Of a DNA stretch of 64,000 nucleotides, positions 40,853-49,935 are shown one piece after another. How positions within the stretch are numbered: position 1 is the first letter of the stretch; each line of letters begins with the position of its first letter. The stretch lies in assembly GCF_000711235.1 (NCBI RefSeq), contig NZ_JOMI01000003.1:496001-560000 (forward strand), written 5' to 3'. The notes beneath the pieces were generated by a model that did no database searches, was not told the origin of the DNA, and saw nothing but the letters and a program-made list of their open reading frames with translations. The translations under genes and the position numbers were made by a program. Source of the DNA: Prevotella sp. 10(H). Lineage in GTDB: Bacteria > Bacteroidota > Bacteroidia > Bacteroidales > Dysgonomonadaceae.

Positions 40853-42820
40853 TTATAATTCGTCTGCAATAGCCCTTTGCAGATTCAAAGCCCTAATCAC
40901 TCCGGCAACGCTTATTGCATACGATATAGGCCCGTGGCCGAAATACGGTATGCTGCCGTCATACAAGGCTGACAGAGAGGCAATGCAATCGTTCGACATC
41001 TCGTCTTCTACTCCGATGAGTAGCCTGTCGAGGAATGAAAAGCCACTCCGCTGGAAAATTTTCAGATATGCTTCCATATACGGCCCTAGCAGCCATGGCC
41101 ATGAGGCACCGCTATATGCACTATGCACTTTATCGTTTATCGTACCTTCACATCGAGGCATAAAGCCGATACTTTTCGGGCTCAGAGAACGTATGCCTTT
41201 CGATGTCAACAGTTCCTTGGTTATTATATCTATCACGGATTTGCTTTGCCGCCTATCCAGTATAGGGTAATCGAGTGAAATAGCCAGTAACATATTCGGA
41301 CGTACACTCCAGTCTACATAATTCCCTGATACATAGTCGTAAAGATATCCTCCGTCGTTGTAGAATAGCTCTACGAATGAAGTTTTTACCAGTTCTGCAT
41401 GCAGTCCCATCTTCTTTTCGAGACGCTCGTCTTCCAGATACAGGGCAATATCTTTGTTGAACATCAATGCGTTATACCAGAATGCATTGATTTCTACCAG
41501 ACAGCCTGTACGTGGCAATATCTGATAATTTGCAGCTGCTTCGTTGTTCATCCAGCTGGGAAATCCTACACGGTTGTCGACAGTTAGCAAGCCATTAGTC
41601 AACGGTTTAAGATTCGGGTGTTTACCTTCCTGAATGAAAGCTATAATCCTGCAGACAAGTGATGCATATTTCTGATAGAATCTTTCTTTATTAGCATCCG
41701 AAAATCTTTTCATTGCCCATATTAACCAAAGCAATACATCCGAGTTGCCTATGTCTTTCAGGAATCCGTTTACAGGTTCTCCTTTCATAAATGCTTCTAT
41801 CGTCGGTATGGCAGTATCGGCGATTTCTTCGAATGCTTCGGGTTTGTCTATTCCTATGGTAAGCCCCGGCAGAGCCATGAATTGCTCTCTGGCTGTTACT
41901 TTTCCCCATGGGTAGCCGTTCAGCAGGTACAGTTCGTCTTTTGACGGACGGAAATAGAATTGATGACCCGAGTTTTTAAGGCAATTATAGAAAGATGAAC
42001 GCGGCGTACGCGCTTTTTCTCCCTCATCGAACAAAGCGGCCAGCCTGCTAGTATTTGCTTCTACATCGCTTGCTGAGAAAATGATTGATTCACCCTTTTT
42101 GATCGGTAATTCAAAATAGCCGGGTACATACAGGTCTTCTTTAAATGGTAGCCCGTCTTCTTTATCGCGTTCGTATTCTATTCCTTTGTACCAGTTAGGG
42201 TCGAATACAAAGTCTACCTTTTTGCTGAACTGCATGAATAATTCAGGATATCCGCTGTACATACACATACTGATGCCGTTTTCCACTTCCTTGTAGCCAT
42301 GTTCGGCGACGGTATTTTCTCCGGTCAATGTGTTAATTTCACGGAAAGCAAGGAATGGCTTAAAACGCATTGTAGTCGGCGAATGCGCGTCCAATAAGGT
42401 ATAACGGATAAAAATAGTATTGTCTTCGAGTGAAAACATCTTTTCTTTTGACAAGATGACGCCCCCGACACGATATATCGTCTTCGGCAAAGAGTCGCAA
42501 CTGAACTCACGGATATATTTGTGCCCCATCGGACTGTAATTGTTGCCGTCGTACTTGTGTATTCCCAGATTGAAATCGGCGCCGTGCTGTATTACGGTTT
42601 CATCGAATGACGAAAGCAGTACATGATTTGAATTGCCGAGCTTGGGCACCGGCATCACCAGTAATCCGTGCTGTTTTCGCGTATTGCATTCTACAAGGGT
42701 AGTGCAATGGTAGGCACCGCGGCGGTTTGTCCTGAGTATTTCCCTGCGCAGGGAATATTCAAGGTTAACCATGCGCGATTTGTCGAATTTCAAATACGTA
42801 TTTGTTTTGTTATAATCCAT
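40853..42820 (-). CDS. Glycogen debranching enzyme, amylo-alpha-1,6-glucosidase type
   Basis: 655 residues. The N-terminal glycogen-debranching domain (residues ~10-260; EILRTNRRGAYHCTTLVECNTRKQHGLLV, LEDNTIFIRYTL) is followed by the alpha/alpha-barrel amylo-1,6-glucosidase domain (about 290-640): GYPWGKVTAREQFMALPGLT, LTNGLLTVDNRVGFPSWMN, GCLVEINAFWYNALMFN, SVRPNMLLAISLDYPIL and YSGASWPWLLGPY. Removes alpha-1,6 branch points from glycogen in the cytosol. First gene of the operon; a 101-bp gap separates it from the glycosyltransferase. Confidence 0.92.
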   Translation of the reverse strand: MDYNKTNTYLKFDKSRMVNLEYSLRREILRTNRRGAYHCTTLVECNTRKQHGLLVMPVPKLGNSNHVLLSSFDETVIQHGADFNLGIHKYDGNNYSPMGHKYIREFSCDSLPKTIYRVGGVILSKEKMFSLEDNTIFIRYTLLDAHSPTTMRFKPFLAFREINTLTGENTVAEHGYKEVENGISMCMYSGYPELFMQFSKKVDFVFDPNWYKGIEYERDKEDGLPFKEDLYVPGYFELPIKKGESIIFSASDVEANTSRLAALFDEGEKARTPRSSFYNCLKNSGHQFYFRPSKDELYLLNGYPWGKVTAREQFMALPGLTIGIDKPEAFEEIADTAIPTIEAFMKGEPVNGFLKDIGNSDVLLWLIWAMKRFSDANKERFYQKYASLVCRIIAFIQEGKHPNLKPLTNGLLTVDNRVGFPSWMNNEAAANYQILPRTGCLVEINAFWYNALMFNKDIALYLEDERLEKKMGLHAELVKTSFVELFYNDGGYLYDYVSGNYVDWSVRPNMLLAISLDYPILDRRQSKSVIDIITKELLTSKGIRSLSPKSIGFMPRCEGTINDKVHSAYSGASWPWLLGPYMEAYLKIFQRSGFSFLDRLLIGVEDEMSNDCIASLSALYDGSIPYFGHGPISYAISVAGVIRALNLQRAIADEL

Positions 42821-43182
42821 AATTTATTAACAGTTACACTGTTTATACATAGGCCATTGAGCATATAGATATTGTTCCGGGCCTTTTTCTGCTTTTAAAG
42901 ATAGTAAAAATGTTAATAAATCTTCCAATTTGATCATAATGTTTATTAACATAAAAGTCAGGCTGTATTTATATGCTGCAAACTCTTGGTTTTTTAGAAT
43001 TAATTTACATTATATGCATGTTTAACGTTATAACAAAATAATAGTGATTGAGTTTTTAGTAATACCGAAATATTGGCATTTAATTTAACTTATTCACCAA
43101 ACGATTACCGATTGAATACTATTTTTATATCTTTGTAATCCGTAGAATTGCGGTAGTTTGTGTAAAATAAAAATAATCAAAT
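42821..43182. promoter_or_regulatory. Divergent control region of the glycogen operon and lgt, with inverted repeat
   Basis: About 360 bp, AT-rich. A perfect 10-bp inverted repeat TGTTAATAAA (42911-42920) and TTTATTAACA (42942-42951) sits directly upstream of a weak minus-strand -7-like box TATCTTTA (42896-42903) for the glycogen operon, at the -33 position. It is a candidate operator. The right end holds the lgt promoter box. No gene seen. Confidence 0.5.
43128..43135 (+). promoter_or_regulatory. -7 box (TATCTTTG) for lgt
   Basis: Exact TAnnTTTG, 47 nt upstream of the lgt ATG. No clear -33 element. Confidence 0.5.
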
Positions 43183-44250
43183 ATGCTTTCTTTCATCACA
43201 TGGGACGTCGATCCCGAAGCATTTTCCATATTCGGACGTGGAATACGCTGGTATGGAATTTTATGGGCAGGAGGGGTTCTCCTTACTTCAATGGTTGTAC
43301 AGCGGATGTACAAATGGGAAAAACTGCCCGAGAAATGGTTCGATAGCCTGTTTATCTATGTAGTGGCAGCTCTTGTTATAGGTGCCCGCATCGGTCACTG
43401 CCTGTTTTATGATCCGGTACATTACCTGTCCAATCCCCTTGAAATACTCAAGGTATGGGAAGGCGGGCTTGCCAGTCACGGGGGAGCTATCGGTATGACG
43501 ATAGGGGTATGCCTCTATGCACTGAAAATAACCAAGCAGAAAATGAACTGGAAGCATTTCGGCATATTTGCCGCGATAGGTCTGGTATTGGGTGTTGCTG
43601 TTCAGTTGGGCTACAGTATGATATCAGGTACATCTACAGCGCTGGGTATGTGGGAAGCAGGTTTTATGGGATTATTGATAGGCATCTGTGTATCTATGGT
43701 ATATACTACCCGTGAAACCACGATAAAAACGCTCGACCGCCTTGTTGTAGGGGTTGCTATAGGTGCAACATCTATCCGGCTAGGTAATCTGATGAATTCC
43801 GAAATATACGGCGGGCCTACCACTTTGCCGTGGGGCTTTAATTTTGTGAGGGATAGGGATTGGCATGAACCGCTTAGTGCCGGAGGCTCAGGCGAATTGC
43901 CATGTCATCCAACACAGATATACGAAGCGCTTATTTACCTCTTTATATTCGGACTGGGGATGTATCTGTTCTATAAAACGACTGCCCGCAACAAGACAGG
44001 ACTGATATTGGGTATTTCGCTGATAGGCATTTTCCTCTCGCGTTTCTGTATCGAGTTTATAAAGAATCTGCAGGAACCGTTCGAAATAGATATGGTGAAT
44101 ACGTTCGGCATAAATATGGGGCAACTGCTCAGCTTACCGTTTATCATCTGGGGTATATGGCTGGTATGGAGTGCATTGACCAGAAAGGAGCAACCGATAG
44201 CCGCAACGACAAATAATACAAACAATATAAAAAAGAAAAATACTAAATAG
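43183..44250 (+). CDS. lgt: Prolipoprotein diacylglyceryl transferase
   Basis: 355 residues with about seven transmembrane helices. Transfers diacylglycerol from phosphatidylglycerol to the lipobox cysteine of prolipoproteins, the first step of lipoprotein maturation; several lipoproteins are encoded in this window. Motifs: WYGILWAGGVL, IGARIGHCLFYDP, the EGGLASHGGAIG loop with the essential His, RLGNLMNSEIYG and HPTQIYEAL. Longer than the usual ~280 residues because of loops and a hydrophilic C-terminal tail (NNTNNIKKKNTK). It ends 2 nt before the flavodiiron protein gene, so both form one unit. Confidence 0.95.
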   Translation: MLSFITWDVDPEAFSIFGRGIRWYGILWAGGVLLTSMVVQRMYKWEKLPEKWFDSLFIYVVAALVIGARIGHCLFYDPVHYLSNPLEILKVWEGGLASHGGAIGMTIGVCLYALKITKQKMNWKHFGIFAAIGLVLGVAVQLGYSMISGTSTALGMWEAGFMGLLIGICVSMVYTTRETTIKTLDRLVVGVAIGATSIRLGNLMNSEIYGGPTTLPWGFNFVRDRDWHEPLSAGGSGELPCHPTQIYEALIYLFIFGLGMYLFYKTTARNKTGLILGISLIGIFLSRFCIEFIKNLQEPFEIDMVNTFGINMGQLLSLPFIIWGIWLVWSALTRKEQPIAATTNNTNNIKKKNTK

Positions 44251-44252
44251 TG

Positions 44253-45455
44253 ATGTTGAAACCAATAGCTATTAAGAATGATTTGTTCTATATCGGTGTA
44301 AACGACCGTACAAAGCATCTTTTCGAAAATCTATGGCCTTTGCCTAAAGGCGTTTCTTACAATTCATATCTCATCTCGGACGAGAAAACAGCATTGTTCG
44401 ATACAGTGGATGTCTGCTATTCCGATATTTTCTTCCATAAACTGGAGATTGCGTTGGACGGCAAACCGCTCGACTATGTTATCATCAATCATATGGAACC
44501 CGACCATTCAGGTTCGCTCGGTCTGCTTAGAAACCGTTATCCGAATGTACAGGTAGTAGGCAATAAACGCACGGCCGATATGGTGCAGGGCTTTTACGGT
44601 ATTACCGACGGCGTTATGGTGATCGAAGATGGTAACCATTTGTCGCTGGGTAAGCATAATCTGGTCTTCTATATGACGCCGATGGTGCACTGGCCGGAGA
44701 CAATGATGACTTACGATACTACCGATAAGGTTATCTTTTCGGGCGATGCATTCGGTACTTTTGGCACATTGGACGGGGGAATTACCGACACTCAGTTGCA
44801 TCCCGAACGTTATTACGACGAAATGATACGCTATTATTCGAATGTAGTCGGTAAGTTCGGTTCACCTGTTCAAAAGGCTCTCGAAAAGTTGAGTGCCATA
44901 GATATTAAAATGATCTGTTCTACTCATGGCCCTATCTGGACAATGGACGACCAGATCAAGAAAGTGATTTCTATCTACGATAAACTTAGCCGCTATGAAG
45001 GTGACGAAGGTGTAGTGATAGCATACGGCAGTATGTACGGAAATACTGAACAAATGGCCGAAACTGTAGCTTATGAACTGGCGCAGCAAGGAATAAAAGA
45101 GGTTATCCTGCATAATGTATCCAAACGTTCACATTCGTATATTATCCGCGATATTTTTAAATACAAAGGTCTTATTGTGGGTTCTCCTACATACAACAAT
45201 AAGTTATTTCCCGAAGTGGAATATTTACTTTCTAAAATTGAAGGCCGTGATATGAAGCACCGTTACTTCGGTTATTTCGGCTCTTTTACATGGGCGGGGG
45301 CTGCTGTAAAGCGTCTGGCCCAGTTTGCTGAGGATACCAAATTCGAGGTAATAGGTGAGCCTGTGGAAATGCGTCAGGCTATGCGCCTAGATACTTACGA
45401 TGCGTGTATTTCATTGGGTAAATCGATGGCGGAAAGACTAAAGCTGGACAGATAA
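44253..45455 (+). CDS. Flavodiiron protein (FprA-type oxygen/NO reductase)
   Basis: 400 residues. An N-terminal metallo-beta-lactamase-like di-iron domain carries H80, E82, D84, H85 in NHMEPDHSG, then a further His in MVHWPETM, Asp in FSGDAFGTFG and His in CSTHGPIW. From about residue 250 a flavodoxin domain binds FMN (AYGSMYGNTEQMAE; GSPTYNNKLFPEVE). These enzymes reduce O2 or NO to water or N2O in anaerobes, protecting them from oxygen. No rubredoxin extension is present, so an external electron donor is needed. Starts at the ATG at 44253, 2 nt after the lgt stop; an upstream GTG overlaps that stop. Confidence 0.93.
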   Translation: MLKPIAIKNDLFYIGVNDRTKHLFENLWPLPKGVSYNSYLISDEKTALFDTVDVCYSDIFFHKLEIALDGKPLDYVIINHMEPDHSGSLGLLRNRYPNVQVVGNKRTADMVQGFYGITDGVMVIEDGNHLSLGKHNLVFYMTPMVHWPETMMTYDTTDKVIFSGDAFGTFGTLDGGITDTQLHPERYYDEMIRYYSNVVGKFGSPVQKALEKLSAIDIKMICSTHGPIWTMDDQIKKVISIYDKLSRYEGDEGVVIAYGSMYGNTEQMAETVAYELAQQGIKEVILHNVSKRSHSYIIRDIFKYKGLIVGSPTYNNKLFPEVEYLLSKIEGRDMKHRYFGYFGSFTWAGAAVKRLAQFAEDTKFEVIGEPVEMRQAMRLDTYDACISLGKSMAERLKLDR

Positions 45456-45480
45456 GTTTTTTACTGATAAATTATAAATG

Positions 45481-45510
45481 ATGAGTTATGGATTGAGGTT
45501 CATAACTCAT
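45481..45510 (+). terminator. Terminator of the lgt-flavodiiron unit
   Basis: ATGAGTTATG (45481-45490) pairs exactly with CATAACTCAT (45501-45510), followed by a TTTTTATTT run. The arm sequence recurs at other intergenic sites (near 28278 and 54991). Confidence 0.75.
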
Positions 45511-45560
45511 TTTTTATTTGAGGTCGCTTTTATTCTGCGCGTAATTGAAAATTACTTGCG

Positions 45561-45780
45561 TTCCTTTTGCCCAAAGCCGCAAAAGGAACCAAAAACGCTT
45601 TAGCGCCCCGCTTCAACGTCCGACCCGTAACGGGCTTAAAGGCTAAACGAAAAAACTCGCTCGCAACAATTATAAATATCGTAATTCCAATAAGCTCAAA
45701 CACGTTTTCGTTTTTTAGCCTTTTTCACCCTACGGGTACCCCGTACTTGAAGCTAACGGCGCATGCTGACGCATAACGAG
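45561..45780. repeat. Inverted-repeat intergenic element with mini-hairpin
   Basis: A relatively GC-rich patch in AT-rich surroundings. It starts with a mini-hairpin TTCCTTTTGC (45561-45570) / GCAAAAGGAA (45579-45588) followed by CCAAAAA, and then folds on itself: GCGCC..CTTCAA (45603-45615) against TTGAAGCTAACGGCGC (45747-45762), and AAGGCTAAACGAAAA (45639-45653) against TTTTCGTTTTTTAGCCTT (45706-45723). The hairpin-plus-CAAAAA head also occurs at both ends of the 51564-52038 element. The region 45456-45898 contains no gene. Confidence 0.6.
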
Positions 45781-45898
45781 AGTTATAAATAAAAGATTGC
45801 TATAAGTATTATGACAAAAGGATGAATAATCCCGGTAAGGGACGGCCGAAATGAGCTGTCTTTGAAATATTAACTAAGTATTAATAACTTGTCTTTAT

Positions 45899-47539
45899 TT
45901 ATTTCCCCTCAAATTTATTCTTAATATCTTCATATTTCTTTTCCCCTACATAGCGTCTCTTCAGTTCATACTTCTTCGAAAACAGGCTTCTGGTATCATT
46001 ATAATCTTTATATTTCAAACCGGCAAGATCGGAAACGGAATATATAAAATCTTCGGTGGAATAGGGGAGTTCCGGATTAAAGATAAGGTCTTGGCGCGTT
46101 TCCCTGTATGACGGCGACATCCATACCATAAACGGCACTTCGCTCATTGTCGGCGATACTTTTTCATAAGCATGCCCTGCAAATTCACGGTAATCGTATA
46201 GCTCTTCGCCATGATCGGAAAAATATACCATGACGGCATCCTGCCCCTGAAGACTTTTCAGTGTATTGATAATGCTGTTTATAATATAATCGTTGTATAG
46301 TACCGAGTTGTCAAATTTATCGATTGTCTTTTTTGCTTTTTCATCTCTGTAAGGTGCATCCGGTACGAGATTATCTTTCTTATGGTTGAAGACGATGTAT
46401 TCTTTCGGGTAACGGAATTCGTAAGCCATATGATTACCTATAAGATGTATAAGTATAAGTCTGTTTTTCCCGTTGTTTTCGGGATTTTTAAATATTTTCT
46501 CCATTACGGGCAGTACAATATCGTCGTGTTGCTTAAATGGGGCGACGTTATATTTTTTCTTTGCTAGTGTCAGCAGGATGTCATAGCTGGATTTATATTC
46601 TTCGCTGAATTCCTGATTGCTGATCAGGTAAGTGTCGTATCCTGCACGGTTGAAAAGTTCATACAGCGACGGCTTTTGAGTAAAATATGACGGATGAGAC
46701 AGTTCCGACATCGACATCAGCGAGCGCATTACAGGAATGGTATGTACCTGCGGCGCAACTAAATCCTTATAAACTACAAGGCTGTCACCTAATTTCTTTA
46801 ACAATGGATTGGTTTCGCGTTGATATCCGTAAAGCGACATGTGGTGTTTATTCAACGATTCACCTATTACCACTACCAGTGTCAACGGTACGGAATCCGG
46901 CCGGATACTTTCTACTTTGTAATCTACATTCTGCCGTTCCTTTATGGTCTTTACTTCGTAGTTTGTCCGGATTTTATAACTGATGTAGGTTCTGTAAAAG
47001 TTGACAAAATACACCGAGCGTGAAACTCTTTCTATACCGACGATGCATAATATAACAGCTACGCTCAGTACAAACAATACTTTATTATTTCTTACTCTCA
47101 ACCGTTTGAACGATTTCATCGAACAAATCATTACAATAGGTACGGCTGCATAAGCCACTACACCGGCGATAACCCACAGGCTCAGATAATGTGCAACGAA
47201 TTCCTTACTTTCTTCCGGATTGGTTTCGAAAAGGCTGGTGACACTGTTTTGCTCCATCATCACATGGGCAAACAGCAAATAAGCAAGATAGATAGAGCCG
47301 GGAATAATAGATATGGCGAGCATTACCGAATAGACGATCTTTTCAGATTTGGAACTGATAAAAAGCGAGATCACCCATATGGCGGCAAAAAATAACCCGC
47401 AGACGAGAAAAACGGCGACTTTATCGAGGAAAGTAAAATTTTCGGCCAGCGGACATAATATAGGTACAAGAAGCAGGATATAAAACAGAAAGAAGAATTG
47501 TATCTTTTTCTGCTTCAGTATAGATAATACCTCTCTCAT
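45899..47539 (-). CDS. Phosphoethanolamine transferase-like membrane enzyme (sulfatase fold)
   Basis: 546 residues. Five N-terminal transmembrane helices (to about residue 175) precede a periplasmic alkaline-phosphatase/sulfatase-type domain. Visible: VVVIGESLNKHHMSLYGYQRETNPLL (metal-binding Glu and family signature), VHTIPVMRSLMSMSE with the probable nucleophile Thr, LIHLIGNHMAYEFRYP, and YFSDHGEELYDYR with the metal-binding DH. This is the EptA/CptA-like layout of enzymes moving phosphoethanolamine onto lipid A or core sugars. Lipid A modification is inferred. Divergent from corA; each has its own -7 box in the ~115-bp spacer. Confidence 0.88.
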   Translation of the reverse strand: MREVLSILKQKKIQFFFLFYILLLVPILCPLAENFTFLDKVAVFLVCGLFFAAIWVISLFISSKSEKIVYSVMLAISIIPGSIYLAYLLFAHVMMEQNSVTSLFETNPEESKEFVAHYLSLWVIAGVVAYAAVPIVMICSMKSFKRLRVRNNKVLFVLSVAVILCIVGIERVSRSVYFVNFYRTYISYKIRTNYEVKTIKERQNVDYKVESIRPDSVPLTLVVVIGESLNKHHMSLYGYQRETNPLLKKLGDSLVVYKDLVAPQVHTIPVMRSLMSMSELSHPSYFTQKPSLYELFNRAGYDTYLISNQEFSEEYKSSYDILLTLAKKKYNVAPFKQHDDIVLPVMEKIFKNPENNGKNRLILIHLIGNHMAYEFRYPKEYIVFNHKKDNLVPDAPYRDEKAKKTIDKFDNSVLYNDYIINSIINTLKSLQGQDAVMVYFSDHGEELYDYREFAGHAYEKVSPTMSEVPFMVWMSPSYRETRQDLIFNPELPYSTEDFIYSVSDLAGLKYKDYNDTRSLFSKKYELKRRYVGEKKYEDIKNKFEGK

Positions 47540-47612
47540 TGGCAGCTTGTTTACAGTTTCGTTTTTTCTTAATAGTCATGTTGCAGAAAACAAAATAATC
47601 CCGCAATCGTTA

Positions 47613-47620
47613 CAAATATA
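47613..47620 (-). promoter_or_regulatory. -7 box (TATATTTG) for the phosphoethanolamine transferase gene
   Basis: Minus-strand TATATTTG, exact consensus, 73 nt upstream of the ATG at 47539. Confidence 0.5.
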
Positions 47621-47632
47621 GTATTTTATTCT

Positions 47633-47640
47633 TACTTTTG
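47633..47640 (+). promoter_or_regulatory. -7 box (TACTTTTG) for corA
   Basis: TACTTTTG fits TAnnTTTG, 14 nt upstream of the ATG at 47655. It faces away from the minus-strand box 12 bp to the left. Confidence 0.45.
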
Positions 47641-47654
47641 ATACAACTTATATT

Positions 47655-48752
47655 ATGGTTAACGCTATAAGTGACATGAACAAACGAACGTCTAGGAAAT
47701 CAAAGAAACAGACATCCCCACATCGTTACCTCCTTACCAAACCTACATATTTGGGTGATAAGGATATACCTATGAGTATCGAACTGATGCAGTACGATGT
47801 ATCAAAGGCGGAAGTCAAAGAATTACAACTCCAGACCTCGTTAAAGGACAGCATTGACAAAACAAAGGTGAACTGGTTCAGGGTTACCGGAATTTCAGAT
47901 GCTGCTACGGTGAACCGCATTTGCCGCGAATTCGACCTGCATGGCTTCGATGTGAAGGATTTATTATCCGATCAGCAGGTAGTAAAAGTACTTGCTTACG
48001 ATAATGTGACCTACATTTTGATGTCTGCTTTCTATCAGGAAAAAGAGAACGCAGAAACCGATGACATACAGATTGCATTTATACTGGGCGAGAATTTTGT
48101 CGTAAGTTTTCAGGAGGCTCTTCTCCCTGTTTTCGATGAGGTGAAGCAGGATATTGAAGAGAATAACGGGCTGATAAGGCAGAAAGGAGCCGATTTTCTT
48201 TTGTACATCCTATTGTGCGCAGTCAATTTATCGAATGTCAATCTGGTAATGACTGTCGAGGACAGGCTGGTGGAAATTGAAGACCAGCTTATAGAGAAGA
48301 AGAATTCGGGAAATATACTGCAGTTTATGCACAAGTGCAGGGTAAATAATACACATATAAAGCGTTCTGTAATGTCATTACGCGAAGAGTATAATAACTT
48401 GCTGAATAATACCAATAAACTTATAAAAGACGAAAATATAGTCTATTTCAACGATTTTGATGACCGTATGCGTATTACCCTGAGTGATTTAGGCTCTCTG
48501 CACGAAACGCTCGCATCGTTACTCGATCTGTATTATAACAACAACAATCTGAAATTGAATGAAATAATAAAGCGGCTGACCATAGTTTCCACTATGTTCA
48601 TCCCGCTCACATTTCTTGTCGGTGTATGGGGTATGAATTTCAAATTTATGCCCGAAACAGATTGGGAATACGGCTATCTCTTTTCTTGGATAGCAATGGC
48701 AATTGTCGCTCTCGGCACATACATATGGATGAGAAAACAAAAATGGTTCTAA
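47655..48752 (+). CDS. corA: CorA-family magnesium/divalent cation transporter
   Basis: 365 residues. A large cytosolic alpha/beta funnel domain is followed by a long helix and two C-terminal transmembrane segments. The selectivity-filter GMN is at residues 326-328 (VWGMNFKFMPE) and the C-terminus is basic (RKQKWF), as in CorA pentamers. The first ~35 residues are Lys/Arg-rich (MNKRTSRKSKKQT). An ATG at 47676 is an alternative start; with the -7 box only 14 nt before 47655, the downstream start is quite possible. TPR-protein gene follows 14 bp after the stop. Confidence 0.92.
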   Translation: MVNAISDMNKRTSRKSKKQTSPHRYLLTKPTYLGDKDIPMSIELMQYDVSKAEVKELQLQTSLKDSIDKTKVNWFRVTGISDAATVNRICREFDLHGFDVKDLLSDQQVVKVLAYDNVTYILMSAFYQEKENAETDDIQIAFILGENFVVSFQEALLPVFDEVKQDIEENNGLIRQKGADFLLYILLCAVNLSNVNLVMTVEDRLVEIEDQLIEKKNSGNILQFMHKCRVNNTHIKRSVMSLREEYNNLLNNTNKLIKDENIVYFNDFDDRMRITLSDLGSLHETLASLLDLYYNNNNLKLNEIIKRLTIVSTMFIPLTFLVGVWGMNFKFMPETDWEYGYLFSWIAMAIVALGTYIWMRKQKWF

Positions 48753-48766
48753 AATATAACACAACA

Positions 48767-49930
48767 ATGAAAACATTCGCATTCTTATTACTGGCTTCCT
48801 TATTTATCTGTCCTGCTTTTATGGATAGCACAACTTTACAATCAAAGAATTTTCAGGTGGTGAAACCGCGTGCCGCTATTAGTATCAAACAGATGTTCGA
48901 AAACGGGCAATATTCCGAGATTATAGAAAAATACGGGAAAACTCCCCGTACCTCTACAGCCGACCAGTTGGCTTACGTGGCCGAATCCTATCTTCGCCTC
49001 GATGATCTGACCAATGCATCGCGCTATGCTGATCTGGCAATACAGAAAAGTGCAAAGAATTCACAGGCACTCTTTATAAAAGGTTCTGTGAACAGTGCTA
49101 ACGGGAAGTATACGGAAGCTATAGCCGATTTGCAGAAAGCTATCAGCCTTTCTCCGAAGCAATCCGGTTATTATGCGGGATTGGGCGATATATACTTTGC
49201 ACAGGAAGATTATACAAAGGCTATGGATAACTACCGTAAGGCTATAAATCTACCGAATCCATCGGAAAAAGCCTATTATATGATTGGAGCCGTTCACGCC
49301 AATCAGAACAATCTGAAACAGGCGCTTGATACTTTCTATGTGGCAAAATCTAAAGTGCAGAAGGATAAGGAATTATATGTAACTATCCTTTATAATATAG
49401 GAAAGACGGAGTTCGATGCAAAGAACTATTCGCAGGCGTTAACCGCATATACCGAACTTACAGATCATTTCCCGGACGATTATTATTCTTTGGAAAAACT
49501 GATAGAATGTAACAATGCCTTAGGCTATTACGATCAGGCAGATGCTGCTAAAAAGAAATTATTCACTGCTTATCAGAATGGTGAATTATGGTCGACAAGT
49601 ATATCCGATATGTGTTGCGTCGATCATTTTACAGTAGGAGATAAAGAGGTTTCTGCGTATGAACGCTATGAAGATGCACCTTGTAGTACTATTGATAAAT
49701 ACATTTTCTACGTAGCCGATAAAGACGGGCAGATAGGTTCTACTATCACACTTGAATTAACGCCTGCCGAAGAAGGCAAATCTGCACGTCTTGATCCCGT
49801 AATGGTAAAAGGTGATAATAAGTATGGTTTCAGTATAGTGTATGATGCCAATCTGGCTTATACAACTATCCGCACGCTTGTTCAGGATATAATACAGGGA
49901 AAAGTGGAATCTATTCCGTATGTGAAGTAA
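48767..49930 (+). CDS. Exported tetratricopeptide-repeat protein
   Basis: 387 residues from the ATG at 48767; a longer frame extends back into corA but would hide the signal peptide (MKTFAFLLLASLFICPAF). TPR units cover about residues 30-290: YVAESYLRLDDLTNASRYADLAI, ALFIKGSVNSANGKYTEAIADLQKAI, YYAGLGDIYFAQEDYTKAMDNYRKAI, YYMIGAVHANQNNLKQALDTF, LYNIGKTEFDAKNYSQAL. The remaining ~100 residues form a separate domain (DKYIFYVADKDGQIGSTITLEL). It is probably a periplasmic scaffold. 14 bp after corA, same direction; convergent with the MFS gene only 5 bp away. Confidence 0.82.
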   Translation: MKTFAFLLLASLFICPAFMDSTTLQSKNFQVVKPRAAISIKQMFENGQYSEIIEKYGKTPRTSTADQLAYVAESYLRLDDLTNASRYADLAIQKSAKNSQALFIKGSVNSANGKYTEAIADLQKAISLSPKQSGYYAGLGDIYFAQEDYTKAMDNYRKAINLPNPSEKAYYMIGAVHANQNNLKQALDTFYVAKSKVQKDKELYVTILYNIGKTEFDAKNYSQALTAYTELTDHFPDDYYSLEKLIECNNALGYYDQADAAKKKLFTAYQNGELWSTSISDMCCVDHFTVGDKEVSAYERYEDAPCSTIDKYIFYVADKDGQIGSTITLELTPAEEGKSARLDPVMVKGDNKYGFSIVYDANLAYTTIRTLVQDIIQGKVESIPYVK

Positions 49931-49935
49931 TTGAT

